From: Streptomyces fildesensis
Lineage (GTDB): Bacteria > Actinomycetota > Actinomycetes > Streptomycetales > Streptomycetaceae
Assembly: GCF_016107395.1 (NCBI RefSeq)
Contig: NZ_JAAIKO010000005.1
Span: 186,001 to 250,000, forward strand
Length of the DNA: 64,000 nucleotides
Direction of reading: 5' to 3'
The notes under the pieces were generated by a model. The model made no database searches. It was given only the letters and a program-made list of their open reading frames with translations, and was not told where the DNA came from. Both the position numbers and the translations under genes were made by a program. Within the stretch, counting starts at the first letter, position 1, and each line of letters starts with the position of its first letter. Below, piece by piece: positions 35,012 to 43,666 of this stretch.

Positions 35012-37723
35012 ATGTTGCACGGGCGTACCGAGGAGCAGGCGGCGATCGGGGAGCTGCTGGCCGCTGCCCGGGCGGGCCGCAGCGGGGTGCTGGTGCTGCG
35101 CGGCGAGGCGGGCATCGGGAAGACGGCGCTGCTCGACGACACGGTCGACGCGGCCGGCGGGATGACGGTCGTCCGTGGTTCCGGCACCGAGTTCGAGGCG
35201 GAACTGCCCTTCGCCGGGCTCCAGTTGCTGCTGCGTCCCGCGATGGGTTCGCTCGGCGTGCTTCCCGAACCCCAGCGGCTCGCGCTGGAGGCGGCGTTCG
35301 GGATGACCGTCGGGGCGGCCCCTGACCCGATGTTCGTCGGGCTCGCCGTGCTGTCCCTGCTGTCCGCGCACTCGGGCGACGGACCGCTGCTGTGCGTCGT
35401 GGACGACGCGCAGTGGCTGGACCGGGTGTCCGCCGACGCGCTGATGTTCGCCGCCCGGCGGCTGCACGCCGAGGGGATCGTCCTGGTCCTCGCGGCGCGT
35501 GACGGCGAGGGCAGTTTCCCCGCCCCCGGCCTTCCCGAACTGCGGCTGCGCGGACTGCCGCCGGCGTCGGCGGGCGCCCTGCTCGCGCTGCACGGCGACG
35601 GGCTGTCCCCCACCGTCCGGCACCGCGTCCTCAGCGAGGCCCAGGGCAACCCGCTGGCGCTGCTGGAACTGCCGGTCGCGTTCCAGGCGGAGCGCCCCGA
35701 CGGCCGGTTCCGGCCGGGCGCGCTACCGCTCACCAGCCGGCTGCACATGGCGTTCCACGGCCGGGTCAGCCATCTGCCGCCCGCCACCCAGCTGCTGCTG
35801 CTCGTCGCGGCCGCCGACCACACCGGTGATCTGCGGGCCGTCCTGCGGGCGGCCGGGGCGCTGGGCGCCGGCGCGGCGGACCTGCCGCCCGCGCAGGAGG
35901 GCGGTCTGATCCGGCTGGACGACGACCGGCTGCGCTTCCGCCATCCGCTGGTCCGGGCAGCGGTCTACCAACGTGCGCCGCTGGCCGACCGGCTGACCGC
36001 GCATCAGGCACTGGCGGCGATCCTGGACGCCCCGCAGGACGCGGACCGCAGGGCCTGGCATCTGGCGTCCGCCGCGACCGGCCCCGACGAGACGGCGGCC
36101 ACCGCGCTGGAGGACACCGCGGGACGGGCCAGGGACCGCAGCGGCTACGGGGCGGCCGCCCTCGCCTTCGAACGGGCCGCCCGCCTCAGCACCGACCCCG
36201 CGGCGACGACCCGGCGGCTCGCCCTGGCGGCCGAGGCGGCCTCCGAGGCAGGTGAGCTCGACCGGGCCCGCGACTTCGCCGGACAGGCCGCGCGCCGGAC
36301 CGACGATCCCGGGCTGACGGCCCGGCTGCACCATGTCCGGGCCCTGTCGGACTTCCTGAGCGGCTCCTTCCCCACCGCGCACCGGCTGCTGATCGACGGC
36401 GCCGATCACGCGGCCGCCGCCGATCCCCAGCGCGCCGCGCGGATGCTCATGCAGGCCGCCCACACCGCCTGGTACCTCGGTGAACAGGACGTCGCGGACA
36501 CGGTGGCGCGGCTGGACGCGCTGGTGCTGCCCGCGACGGATCCCGTGACACCGGTGGCCCGTTTCATCACCGCCGCCCTCGGCCCGCCGGCCGCCGGCGG
36601 GCCGCCGGACCTGACCGCCGCCGTCACCGCGGCCCGCGCCGCCGGATCCCGTGATCCGCGCGACCTGATGCTGCTGTGCGGCGCCGGGCTGGCCGTCGGG
36701 CAGGACGACGAGGCCCATGAACTGGCCTCCGCGCTCGCCGCCGAGAGCCGCGACCGGGGCGGTATCGGCCGGCTGCCGACGGTGCTCTTCTTCATGGCAG
36801 AGGCGGAGGTGTTCGCGGGCCGGCACCGTGACGCGCTGGCCACCGCCGAAGAGGCGCTGCGGATCGCCGGGGACACCGGACAGCAGCAGTGGACCAGCCA
36901 GTTCAGCAGCGTGCTGGGCTATCTGGCGGCCGTCGAGGGTGACGAGGAGCGCTGCCGGACGTACACGGACGACGCGCTCGCCGTCGTCGCCGGCGCCGCG
37001 ATGCCGCCCGGCGCGCCCTGGTCGTACTGGGCGCAGGGCATGCTCGATCTGGGCCTGGGCCGGGCGCAGTCGGCACTCGACGGCCTGGAGCGGCTCACCC
37101 ATGAACCGCTGCGGCACCACTTCTGCGCCACCCGCAGCACCCCCGACCTCGTCGAGGCGGCCGTCCGGCTGGGTCTCGGCCCGCGCGCCGCCGGGCCGTT
37201 CGCCCGTTTCGAACACTGGGCGGCCCGCTCCCGGCAGCCCTGGTCCGACGCACTGGTGCTGCGCTGCCGGGCGCTGCTCGCCGCGGACTCCGAGGCCGAG
37301 GCGCACTTCACGGCGGCGCTGAAGCTGCACGACGAGCACCGCCGCCCGCTGGAGCACGCCCGTACCGCGCTGCTGTACGGCGAATGGCTGCGCCGGGCCC
37401 GTCGCAAGAGCGAGGCGAGCGGCCAACTGCGGGCCGCGCTCGACGTGTTCGAGCGGCTGGGTACCCGGCCGTGGGCGGACCGGGCGCGCAGCGAACTCGG
37501 GGCGACCGGCACGGTCGCCCCGCAGAGCCGGGAGCCGGGCGTACTCGCCGGGCTCACGCCGCAGGAGCTGCAGATCGCCCGGCTCGCCGGGCAGGGGATG
37601 TCCAACCGGGACATCGCGGCCCGGCTGTTCCTCAGCCCGCGCACCGTCGGCTACCACCTGTACAAGGCGTACCCGAAGCTCGGTATCGCCTCCCGCGGCG
37701 AACTCTCCGCCCTTTTCGAGTGA
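35012..37723 (+). CDS. large ATP-binding LuxR-family regulator (LAL type)
   Basis: 903-residue LAL regulator. N-terminal AAA/STAND ATPase: Walker A GEAGIGKT (31-38), Walker B LLCVVDDAQWLD (about 130-141), and later sensor-like ALPLTSRL. A long helical TPR-like middle follows (about 330-835), rich in AAxxAxxAGE repeats. The C-terminal LuxR helix-turn-helix is LTPQELQIARLAGQGMSNRDIAARLFLSPRTVGYHLYKAYPKLGIASR (about 850-897; key E, LA, G, S/N, IA, L, S, TV, H). Such regulators activate secondary-metabolism or catabolic genes. ATG at 35012 is ten bases after the PhyH gene. Confidence 0.9.
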   Translation: MLHGRTEEQAAIGELLAAARAGRSGVLVLRGEAGIGKTALLDDTVDAAGGMTVVRGSGTEFEAELPFAGLQLLLRPAMGSLGVLPEPQRLALEAAFGMTVGAAPDPMFVGLAVLSLLSAHSGDGPLLCVVDDAQWLDRVSADALMFAARRLHAEGIVLVLAARDGEGSFPAPGLPELRLRGLPPASAGALLALHGDGLSPTVRHRVLSEAQGNPLALLELPVAFQAERPDGRFRPGALPLTSRLHMAFHGRVSHLPPATQLLLLVAAADHTGDLRAVLRAAGALGAGAADLPPAQEGGLIRLDDDRLRFRHPLVRAAVYQRAPLADRLTAHQALAAILDAPQDADRRAWHLASAATGPDETAATALEDTAGRARDRSGYGAAALAFERAARLSTDPAATTRRLALAAEAASEAGELDRARDFAGQAARRTDDPGLTARLHHVRALSDFLSGSFPTAHRLLIDGADHAAAADPQRAARMLMQAAHTAWYLGEQDVADTVARLDALVLPATDPVTPVARFITAALGPPAAGGPPDLTAAVTAARAAGSRDPRDLMLLCGAGLAVGQDDEAHELASALAAESRDRGGIGRLPTVLFFMAEAEVFAGRHRDALATAEEALRIAGDTGQQQWTSQFSSVLGYLAAVEGDEERCRTYTDDALAVVAGAAMPPGAPWSYWAQGMLDLGLGRAQSALDGLERLTHEPLRHHFCATRSTPDLVEAAVRLGLGPRAAGPFARFEHWAARSRQPWSDALVLRCRALLAADSEAEAHFTAALKLHDEHRRPLEHARTALLYGEWLRRARRKSEASGQLRAALDVFERLGTRPWADRARSELGATGTVAPQSREPGVLAGLTPQELQIARLAGQGMSNRDIAARLFLSPRTVGYHLYKAYPKLGIASRGELSALFE

Positions 37724-37763
37724 TCGCCCCCGGAGAACGGGCCGGCCGGGAGATGCTGACCGG

Positions 37764-38108
37764 ATGAACGCACCTGATCAGGCTCCGAGAACCCCGGGAA
37801 GTGTCCTGACCCTCCACGTCGACGATGTGCCCACCACCGAGATCGGCCCCGGCATCCTGCTGCGCGAGCTGCCCGGCCCGGCCCCGCTCAGCTTCTGGGT
37901 GGTGGACTTCGAACCCGGCGCCCGGTGGCCCGGCGTCGATGTGCACGAGACGGTCGGCGAGGGCTACTACGTGGCCGAGGGCGAGGTGATCGAGGGCGAC
38001 CTGCGGCACGGCCCCGGTACCTACGTCGTGCTCGAACAGGGCTCCAGCCACCAGCCGCGTTCCGAGACCGGGGCGCGGGTGTTCGGCTACAACCACCCTG
38101 CCGGCTGA
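37764..38108 (+). CDS. cupin domain protein
   Basis: 114-residue single-cupin protein. The barrel motifs are DVHETVGEGYYVAEGEVIEGD (about 59-79; key H, E, G, Y, G) and a second motif GTYVVLEQGSSHQPRSE (about 85-101; key P/Q, H). Metal ligands His60, Glu and His96 are plausible. Function is open: oxygenase, isomerase or sensor. It lies 40 bp after the LuxR gene and ends at a long hairpin. Confidence 0.82.
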   Translation: MNAPDQAPRTPGSVLTLHVDDVPTTEIGPGILLRELPGPAPLSFWVVDFEPGARWPGVDVHETVGEGYYVAEGEVIEGDLRHGPGTYVVLEQGSSHQPRSETGARVFGYNHPAG

Positions 38109-38143
38109 CCGCGCACCGGTACCGGAGCGCGGCGGAACGCGGA

Positions 38144-38186
38144 AGTGCCCGCCTGTCCTGGGTCAGTTCCAGGACAGGCGGGCACT
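38144..38186. terminator. 18-bp perfect-stem bidirectional terminator
   Basis: Arms 38144-38161 (AGTGCCCGCCTGTCCTGG) and 38169-38186 are perfectly complementary with a seven-base loop. It lies between the convergent cupin and LysM-M23 genes and should stop transcripts from both sides. Confidence 0.8.
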
Positions 38187-38234
38187 GCGCGTCTCACGAG
38201 GCGCGCGAGTTCACGCGCGGCGTCGCGGGACGGG

Positions 38235-39194
38235 TCAGACGGTCACGCCGTGCTCGTTCAGGTACGCGACCGGGTCGATGTCCGAGCCGTAGTCGGGACC
38301 GGTGCGGATCTCGAAGTGCAGGTGCGGGCCGGTCACGTTGCCGGTCGCGCCGGACAGACCGATCTGCTGGCCCTCGGTGACGGTCTCGCCGGCCGAGACG
38401 GACAGCGAGGACAGGTGCGCGTACTGCGAGTACTTGCCGTCGCTGTGCTGGATGACGACCTGGTTGCCGTACGCGCCGCCGTCGCCCGCGGAGATGACGG
38501 TGCCCGCGGCGATCGACTTCACGGTGGTGCCGGTCGACACGACGAAGTCGACACCGGTGTGGTAACCGCTGGACCAGCTGGAACCGGACTGGTGGTACGG
38601 GGTGCCGATGTTGGCGCCCGAGACCGGGAGGGTGTAGCCGGAGGAAGAGCTCGCGGCGGCGGGGGCCTTGTCGGAGGAGGACGAGGACTTCGCGGTCGAG
38701 TCGCTCTTGGCCGGGGCCTTCTTCGCCGGGGCCTTCTTCGTCTCCGAGGAGGACTTCGCGGACGACTTCGGCGCCGGGTCGGCGGACGGAGCGGAGTTCG
38801 ACGGCACGGCCTTGGAACCCAGGGCCAGGGTCTGGCCCGGGAAGATCAGGTCCGGGTTGCCGCCGACGGTCTGCTTGTTGTCGGCGTACAGCTTCTGCCA
38901 GCCGCCGCTGACGTGGTGCACGTCGGCGATCTTCGACAGGCTGTCCCCGCCGACGACCTTGTACTTGTGGGCGGTCTTCGCCGGCGCGGCCTTGGCGGCC
39001 TTGGCGGCCGGCTGCGCGGCGTGTGTCGGGGCGGTGGCGGCGACGTTCGCGGCGGTCACGTGCGTGTCAGCGGCGAAGGCGTTCGACGACATCGCCAGCG
39101 GCAGGGCGAGAGCGGCGCCACCGGTGCCGGCCGCGACGCAGATCTTGGTGAGCCGGCTCATGCGGCCAATACGGTGCTTTCCCTTTGCGGGCAT
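38235..39194 (-). CDS. secreted LysM-M23 peptidoglycan endopeptidase
   Basis: 319-residue wall hydrolase. Signal peptide (about 1-42, ends SNAFA), LysM domain (about 76-127, YKVVGGDSLSKIADVHHV and NPDLIFPGQTL), then an Ala/Lys/Ser-rich low-complexity linker (about 132-187). The M23 LytM domain follows, with zinc ligands in YHTGVDFV (about 211-218) and HLHFEI (about 295-300). It cleaves peptide cross-links in peptidoglycan. ATG at 39194 has GGAGAGGA upstream, inside sequence that can pair with CTCC. A c-di-AMP riboswitch precedes the gene, linking wall hydrolysis to osmotic or turgor signalling. Confidence 0.92.
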   Translation of the reverse strand: MPAKGKHRIGRMSRLTKICVAAGTGGAALALPLAMSSNAFAADTHVTAANVAATAPTHAAQPAAKAAKAAPAKTAHKYKVVGGDSLSKIADVHHVSGGWQKLYADNKQTVGGNPDLIFPGQTLALGSKAVPSNSAPSADPAPKSSAKSSSETKKAPAKKAPAKSDSTAKSSSSSDKAPAAASSSSGYTLPVSGANIGTPYHQSGSSWSSGYHTGVDFVVSTGTTVKSIAAGTVISAGDGGAYGNQVVIQHSDGKYSQYAHLSSLSVSAGETVTEGQQIGLSGATGNVTGPHLHFEIRTGPDYGSDIDPVAYLNEHGVTV

Positions 39195-39211
39195 GGGGGA
39201 GTTCCTCTCCT

Positions 39212-39400
39212 ACGCCGGCGAGGTGAGCTGTCGGGTTCGGGCTGGAGCTGCCCGGTCGCGGCATGCGCCATGGACGCGCGGCGCATTGCGACTTAACCCC
39301 AAGCCGTTCCTGACCTTCGGGAACGGCACTTACCTGGGTCCCCCGCTCCTGCCGTAGAAGTTTGGTGTTCAAAGCACCGGGCAGCGGCAGGACTAGGCGT
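39212..39400 (-). promoter_or_regulatory. ydaO-type c-di-AMP riboswitch
   Basis: On the minus strand the leader of the LysM-M23 gene carries the ydaO hallmarks. ACGCC (39400-39396) and GGCGT (39216-39212) form stem P1. Between them lie GAGCGGGGGACCCA, a GGGGTTAAGTCGC block, and CCGAACCCGACAGCTCACCTCG, which matches the conserved 3' half. Such riboswitches turn off downstream wall-hydrolase genes when c-di-AMP binds, and are well known ahead of Streptomyces LysM/M23 and Rpf genes. The ribosome-binding region lies directly after P1. Confidence 0.9.
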
Positions 39401-39698
39401 TCCACCCGGTGGGATCCTGCGAGCATTTGACCCGCAGGAGAGCGAAGCTAAGCGAACTCCCGAGGGCGGGGCAACATCCGGGCATGAGCCGCATATCACG
39501 TGCGGAGCCGCCCGTGCATTTCGGTGACCCTGAGTCGTTCGGCCCGGTCTGTACGTGTGCGATTTCTTCACTTTCAGTGAAGCGACACATGGAAGGCGTA
39601 ATAAAAGGCGTATGCCGGGAACGCACCGTGGAGAAGGCGGCAGCTCTGCGTATCACACGCGTGAGCCCGCTCACTCGGCGGGCCCGGTGTGAGCGCGG
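39401..39698. other. promoter region between riboswitch gene and GNAT gene
   Basis: No gene seen. The left part should hold the promoter for the riboswitch transcript. It also holds a near-perfect palindrome CTTCACT-TTC-AGTGAAG at 39566-39582, a candidate operator. The stretch around 39555-39615 is unusually AT-rich for this genome. Confidence 0.5.
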
Positions 39699-40748
39699 TC
39701 ACGTGCCGAGCGGTGCCCGGTCCTGCCCCTGGGCCCGTCCGGCGAACTGCCCGGCGGCGTGCCCCGGGCGGATCCGCGGGTCGAGGACACGGCTGAGGCG
39801 GTAGGCCGCGACCCGGAAGCCCACCGCGGGCCAGTGCCCCGCCGCCAGCGGCGAGGCGGAGTGCCAGCGGGCGCCGATGTGCCGGTACTCGTGGTCGTAC
39901 GCCCAGGCCGCCGCGGTGGCCAGCAGGATCCGGCTGACGCCCTCGCCCCGCGCGGACGGCTCGACGTACGCCTCGGCCAGCTCCACACAGCCGTCCGGGG
40001 TGACCGGACCGGCTGGGGACGGGGCGAGCAGCACCATGCCGATCTCCTCACCGCCGCGGCCGGCGATCCAGGCCGCGCAGCGGGGATCGGAGAGCGTGTC
40101 GGTGTACCGGGTGCGCATCGCGGCCAGGGCGGCGTCGGACTGCGGCAGGAACATCGCCGACTGCCGCTGGTAGCGGGCCGACTCCGCGGCCATCCGGCCG
40201 ATCTGCGGCAGATCACCCGGGCCGGCCCGGCGGATGCTCAGCCCGTCCACCCCGCGCGGCTGCCGGCCGCGGGGCTTGACGGCCATCAGCCCGTACATCT
40301 CCTCGAACCCGAAGCCCAGTCGGCACCAGTCCATCGCGGCGGTCCCGGACGCCGGCAGTTCGACGTAGTGGACCAGCCGGCGCTGGGCGACGAGCCGGGC
40401 GGCCGCCTCGGTGTACAGGGCGAGCAGCGCGGCGTTGTCGCGCTGCCCCGGCGCGGGTGCGTGCCCGCCGTGCCGGACCACCGCGGAGCGCGGGTGGCTG
40501 CGGAGCGCGGCGGGGGTGTCCTCGGCGAGGTCGAGCGGGGAGGCGGCGAGATAGCCGGCGGGCCTGCCGCCGCTGTCCCGGGCGAAGTAGGCCTCGGTGT
40601 CCGGTTCCGCGAGCAGTTTCCCGAGCAGTTCCTCGCCGGTCGGGGCACCCGGCGGCCGGCCCTTGCGGGAGTGTCCGGACCAGCGGTCGTACAGCGCGGC
40701 GGCCTCGGGTATGTGCTCGGCGCTCATCGGCGCGATCGCGAAGGTCAT
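39699..40748 (-). CDS. double GNAT-fold acetyltransferase-like protein
   Basis: 349-residue protein that looks like two GNAT-related halves, as in Eis/mycothiol-synthase-like proteins. The N-terminal half opens IAPMSAEHIPEAAALYDRWSGHSRKGRP (about 4-31). The C-terminal half opens LSIRRAGPGDLPQIGRMAAE (about 182-201) and carries the acetyl-CoA-binding A motif region EAYVEPSARGEGVSRILLATAAAWA (about 270-294; key ARGEGVS). Substrate unknown. ATG at 40748 has no clear ribosome-binding site but lies 14 bases after the uridine-kinase-like gene stop, suggesting coupling; ATG at 40727 is an alternative. Confidence 0.78.
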   Translation of the reverse strand: MTFAIAPMSAEHIPEAAALYDRWSGHSRKGRPPGAPTGEELLGKLLAEPDTEAYFARDSGGRPAGYLAASPLDLAEDTPAALRSHPRSAVVRHGGHAPAPGQRDNAALLALYTEAAARLVAQRRLVHYVELPASGTAAMDWCRLGFGFEEMYGLMAVKPRGRQPRGVDGLSIRRAGPGDLPQIGRMAAESARYQRQSAMFLPQSDAALAAMRTRYTDTLSDPRCAAWIAGRGGEEIGMVLLAPSPAGPVTPDGCVELAEAYVEPSARGEGVSRILLATAAAWAYDHEYRHIGARWHSASPLAAGHWPAVGFRVAAYRLSRVLDPRIRPGHAAGQFAGRAQGQDRAPLGT

Positions 40749-40762
40749 GGTGGGTGGCGACG

Positions 40763-41425
40763 CTAGTCGTCCGCGCGGTCCGGCGGCAAGGGATGTCCGC
40801 TCCACGCCGGGTGCCGGGGATCGTCGGCGTGCACCAGGACGTCCGCGGCCTCCGCCGGACGGACCTCGTCGGCGTACCGGCCGAAGGCGGGCAGCGTCCA
40901 GCGGTCCTCGTCCGGGGTGCGCCGGGCCAGGGCCGCCGGGGAGAGCCGCAGATGGACCGTCAGGTCCAGGCCGAGCCCCTGGCCGAGCAGGAGTTGACCG
41001 TCCAGCAGCAGGACGCCGCCGGGCGGCAGTTCGACGTAGCCGGCCCGGGTCGCGCGGTCGGTGGCCGCGTCCCACAGCGAGGGCAGCACCCGGCCGCTGC
41101 CGCCGGGCGCCAGCGGGTCGAGGACCTCGCGGCGCAGCGCGCCGGTGTCCAGCCACAGGTCGTAGTACGCGTCGGCGTCCTCGCGGCCGTACTCGAAGCG
41201 CAGCGAGGCCGGCCGCCAGAAGTCCGCGGCGCGCACCCGCAGGACGCGGTGACCGCGGGCGGGCAGTTCACCGGCGAGCGCGTCCGCCAGGGCGGCGGGC
41301 CCGGCGGCCGGGGCGCCGTCGACGGCCACCCGCAGCCACGGCCTGGCGGCCGTCGGAGTGAGGCCGGCCACCCGGTCGGCGAGGGTCCCGGCCAGCCGGG
41401 GCCAGGTGATCGGAGTCAGCCGCAT
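40763..41425 (-). CDS. uridine kinase-like P-loop protein with degenerate Walker A
   Basis: 220-residue protein resembling the Streptomyces uridine kinase/AAA family. The P-loop position reads VAVDGAPAAGPAALADAL (about 31-48), lacking the GKS/T of a functional Walker A. Other family parts are present: RVRAADFWRPASLRFEYGREDADAYYDLWLD (about 61-91; key D, FW, R), VLLLDGQLL (Walker B-like), and a C-terminal RWTLPAFGRYADEVRP. It may bind a nucleoside without normal ATP hydrolysis, or be non-catalytic. ATG at 41425 is chosen as the homologue-like start; two upstream Met codons are possible. Confidence 0.72.
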   Translation of the reverse strand: MRLTPITWPRLAGTLADRVAGLTPTAARPWLRVAVDGAPAAGPAALADALAGELPARGHRVLRVRAADFWRPASLRFEYGREDADAYYDLWLDTGALRREVLDPLAPGGSGRVLPSLWDAATDRATRAGYVELPPGGVLLLDGQLLLGQGLGLDLTVHLRLSPAALARRTPDEDRWTLPAFGRYADEVRPAEAADVLVHADDPRHPAWSGHPLPPDRADD

Positions 41426-41598
41426 GGGCGGCATCGTCGCATACGCGGTGCCACGTCCTGGCCCTGGATCGGCGGGGCCACTCGGCCGTCCGGGCGACAT
41501 GGCTGCGCCATCGGCGTGACGGCGGACATGACCCGCGGCGGGCCCGGCAATGATCGCGCCGAGATCGCTCCGGCGGGCTTCCGGAACGACCATCCGGG

Positions 41599-41608
41599 GG
41601 AAATTTCC
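41599..41608. promoter_or_regulatory. palindrome in AT-rich leader of the 64-aa membrane peptide gene
   Basis: GGAAATTTCC is a perfect 10-bp palindrome at the left edge of an AT-rich stretch (about 41600-41660), about 100 bp before the start at 41705. A promoter or operator here is plausible because the surroundings are above 70% GC. Confidence 0.35.
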
Positions 41609-41704
41609 TACAAATCACCCATTTACCACTTTCCAGTACCCATTACTTTTTGTGAGCCTGGAAGAACTCATGGTGACCGTCCCCATCACCCAGGAGAAAG
41701 CCCA

Positions 41705-41899
41705 ATGATCCTGTCTATCTCAGGCGTCGTTCTGCTCGGCGTCATCGCGTTCCTGTTCTTCCGCAAGGACGGACTGAAGGTCTCCCACCTTCTCGTCTGC
41801 GCCCTCTTCGGCTTCTACCTCGCGGGCACCGGCATCGCCCCGAGCATCAAGGCCGGCGGAGCCAGCCTTGCGAGCCTGCTGGGCGGGATCAGGATCTAG
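41705..41899 (+). CDS. small membrane protein, 64 aa
   Basis: 64-residue protein with two hydrophobic segments (about 2-18 and 29-46) flanking a basic loop (FRKDGLKVS) and a small-residue-rich tail ending GGIRI. ATG at 41705 follows AGGAGA by about nine bases. It precedes the FtsK/TraB-like ATPase by 114 bp in the same direction. Comparable small hydrophobic proteins accompany TraB-like loci on Streptomyces plasmids and integrated elements, which is why the pair is worth noting; no function is assigned. Confidence 0.72.
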   Translation: MILSISGVVLLGVIAFLFFRKDGLKVSHLLVCALFGFYLAGTGIAPSIKAGGASLASLLGGIRI

Positions 41900-42013
41900 C
41901 GGGGCCGTCTACGACGGCAGCCCCAGGGCCCGGGGCCGCATGCCGGCGCTCCGGGCCCCACCTCGTCACCCACGACCCGCCACCCTCCCGCGAACCCACC
42001 CACTGGAGCATCC

Positions 42014-43654
42014 GTGGCCAGGCGCCCCCTCCCCAGCATCCTGAGCAGCAGGCCGTCGTTCGCGACCATCGTGAGCAGCAGGCCGTCGCTCGCGCGCAGC
42101 CGCGAACTCGCGCGGACCGCCGCCGACAGTGCCACCGACGTGCTCCATCCGCTGATCACCATCACCCGGGGCATGCGCATGCAGGCCGGCTGGGCGCGCA
42201 GCTGGTGGGCCCGCACCCCCAAGGACCGGCGCGGCCCCGCGCTGCTGCTCGGCGCCGCCGCGATCGTCGTCGTCGCACTGATGCCGTACGGCCCGCTGCT
42301 GGCACTGGGCGCGCTGCTGGCCTGCGCCGGCTGGATGGGCCGCGACCGCACCGCCCCGGCGCCGACCGGACCCAGCGAGGCCGAGTCCGGGAAGCTCCAG
42401 GCGCTGTACGAGGCGCTGGTGCCGTATCTGTCCGACCCCGACGACCCGGCACCGCTGTACGCGCGCGACGGCAGCTGGGACAGCGCCTTCACCGAGTACA
42501 CCTTCGAGGAGGGCCGGCTGGCCCGGCTGCATCTGCGCTACCCGGCGTACTTCACCGACGGCGAGGCCACGGCGCGGTCCCGCGTCGAGCAGCTGCTGCA
42601 CGCCAAGGCGGGGCGCGGCCGGGAGTACCGCTTCGACTGGAACGAGGAGGAGAACCACCTCACCCTCACCGCGCTGGGGCCGCTGTCCACCGGCATCACC
42701 GCCCAGCGCTTCGTCACCGCGCCCGGCGAGACCGTCCTCGGCTTCACCGACTCCGAAGCCGTCCAGCGCACCGTCCCGGTCGCCGACGGGGACGAGGTCC
42801 GCGACGCCCCGGCCGTCGTCTGGCGGACCGGGCCGCGCGCCACCGAGCCGCATCTGCTGGCGCTGGGCCGGCCGGGCACCGGCACGACCAGCCTGCTGCG
42901 GTCGATCGCCCTGCAGGCGCTGTGCCACGGCGATGTCGTGGTCATCGACGGCAGCGGCAGCGGTGAATACGCCTGCCTCGTCGGACGTCCCGGCGTGCTG
43001 GCCGTCGAGAGCGGCCTGGCCGGGACCTGCGCCACTCTCGAATGGGCGGCGCACGAGACCGAACGACGGCTGATCGCCGTCAACCGGGCCCGCCAGGCAG
43101 GGCATCCGGCGCCGGAGGACACCCGCCGCCCGCTGTGGATCCTCGTCGACCGGCCCACCGCGCTCACCCAGCTCGCCCACGCCGAGGGCCGCCCCGACCC
43201 GCAGCTGCTGCTGGACGTCCCGCTGCGGCACGGGCGCACCGCCAACGTGGCGGTGGCCGTCGCCGACCAGATCGACGCCGCCGAGGTACTGACCCCGGCC
43301 GTCGTCACCCACACCCGCGCCCGCGTCCTGCTCGGCGCGCTCGACCCCGAGCACGCGCGGGCCGTCCTCGGCGCCCCGCAGTGCACCACCTCGGCGGCCG
43401 AGGTCCCGGCCGGCCGCGGCTACACCCGGCTCGGCACCGGCCCGGTGCTGCGGCTGCAGGTCCCGGCCACCCCCGACCCGTACGACGAGGAGACCGGCGA
43501 GGCCGACCGGGAGGCCGTCCTCGCCCTGCTCCCCCAGGCCGACGTCCCCGCCGACGCCCTGGAACACGAACCGGAGCACGAACCGGAGCGGGAGCCCGAC
43601 CGGGAATCGCTGCCGCAGCCGCTGATCCGCCGGACGGCCGACCTGGAGCGCTGA
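42014..43654 (+). CDS. FtsK/TraB-like membrane-anchored ATPase with degenerate P-loop
   Basis: 546-residue protein. A basic N-terminus with repeated SSRPS units is followed by a membrane hairpin (about 77-107, two helices). A soluble alpha/beta region then leads to an FtsK-like ATPase core: P-loop position GRPGTGTTSLLRSIALQAL (about 286-304; GTGTT where GxGKS/T is expected), VVVIDGSGSGEY, Walker B PLWILVDRPTAL and a C-terminal ARVLLGALDPEHARAVLG-like segment. The tail has EPEHEPEREPD repeats. It resembles DNA-translocating FtsK/TraB proteins but no integrase or replication gene is near. GTG at 42014 follows GGAG. The loss of the P-loop lysine makes ATPase activity doubtful. Confidence 0.75.
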   Translation: MARRPLPSILSSRPSFATIVSSRPSLARSRELARTAADSATDVLHPLITITRGMRMQAGWARSWWARTPKDRRGPALLLGAAAIVVVALMPYGPLLALGALLACAGWMGRDRTAPAPTGPSEAESGKLQALYEALVPYLSDPDDPAPLYARDGSWDSAFTEYTFEEGRLARLHLRYPAYFTDGEATARSRVEQLLHAKAGRGREYRFDWNEEENHLTLTALGPLSTGITAQRFVTAPGETVLGFTDSEAVQRTVPVADGDEVRDAPAVVWRTGPRATEPHLLALGRPGTGTTSLLRSIALQALCHGDVVVIDGSGSGEYACLVGRPGVLAVESGLAGTCATLEWAAHETERRLIAVNRARQAGHPAPEDTRRPLWILVDRPTALTQLAHAEGRPDPQLLLDVPLRHGRTANVAVAVADQIDAAEVLTPAVVTHTRARVLLGALDPEHARAVLGAPQCTTSAAEVPAGRGYTRLGTGPVLRLQVPATPDPYDEETGEADREAVLALLPQADVPADALEHEPEHEPEREPDRESLPQPLIRRTADLER

Positions 43655-43666
43655 CGCTCCGCGCGG

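Noticed and set aside
41705..43654. An integrated conjugative element
   Set aside because: No integrase, excisionase, replication gene, att repeats or tRNA end are visible around the FtsK-like gene.
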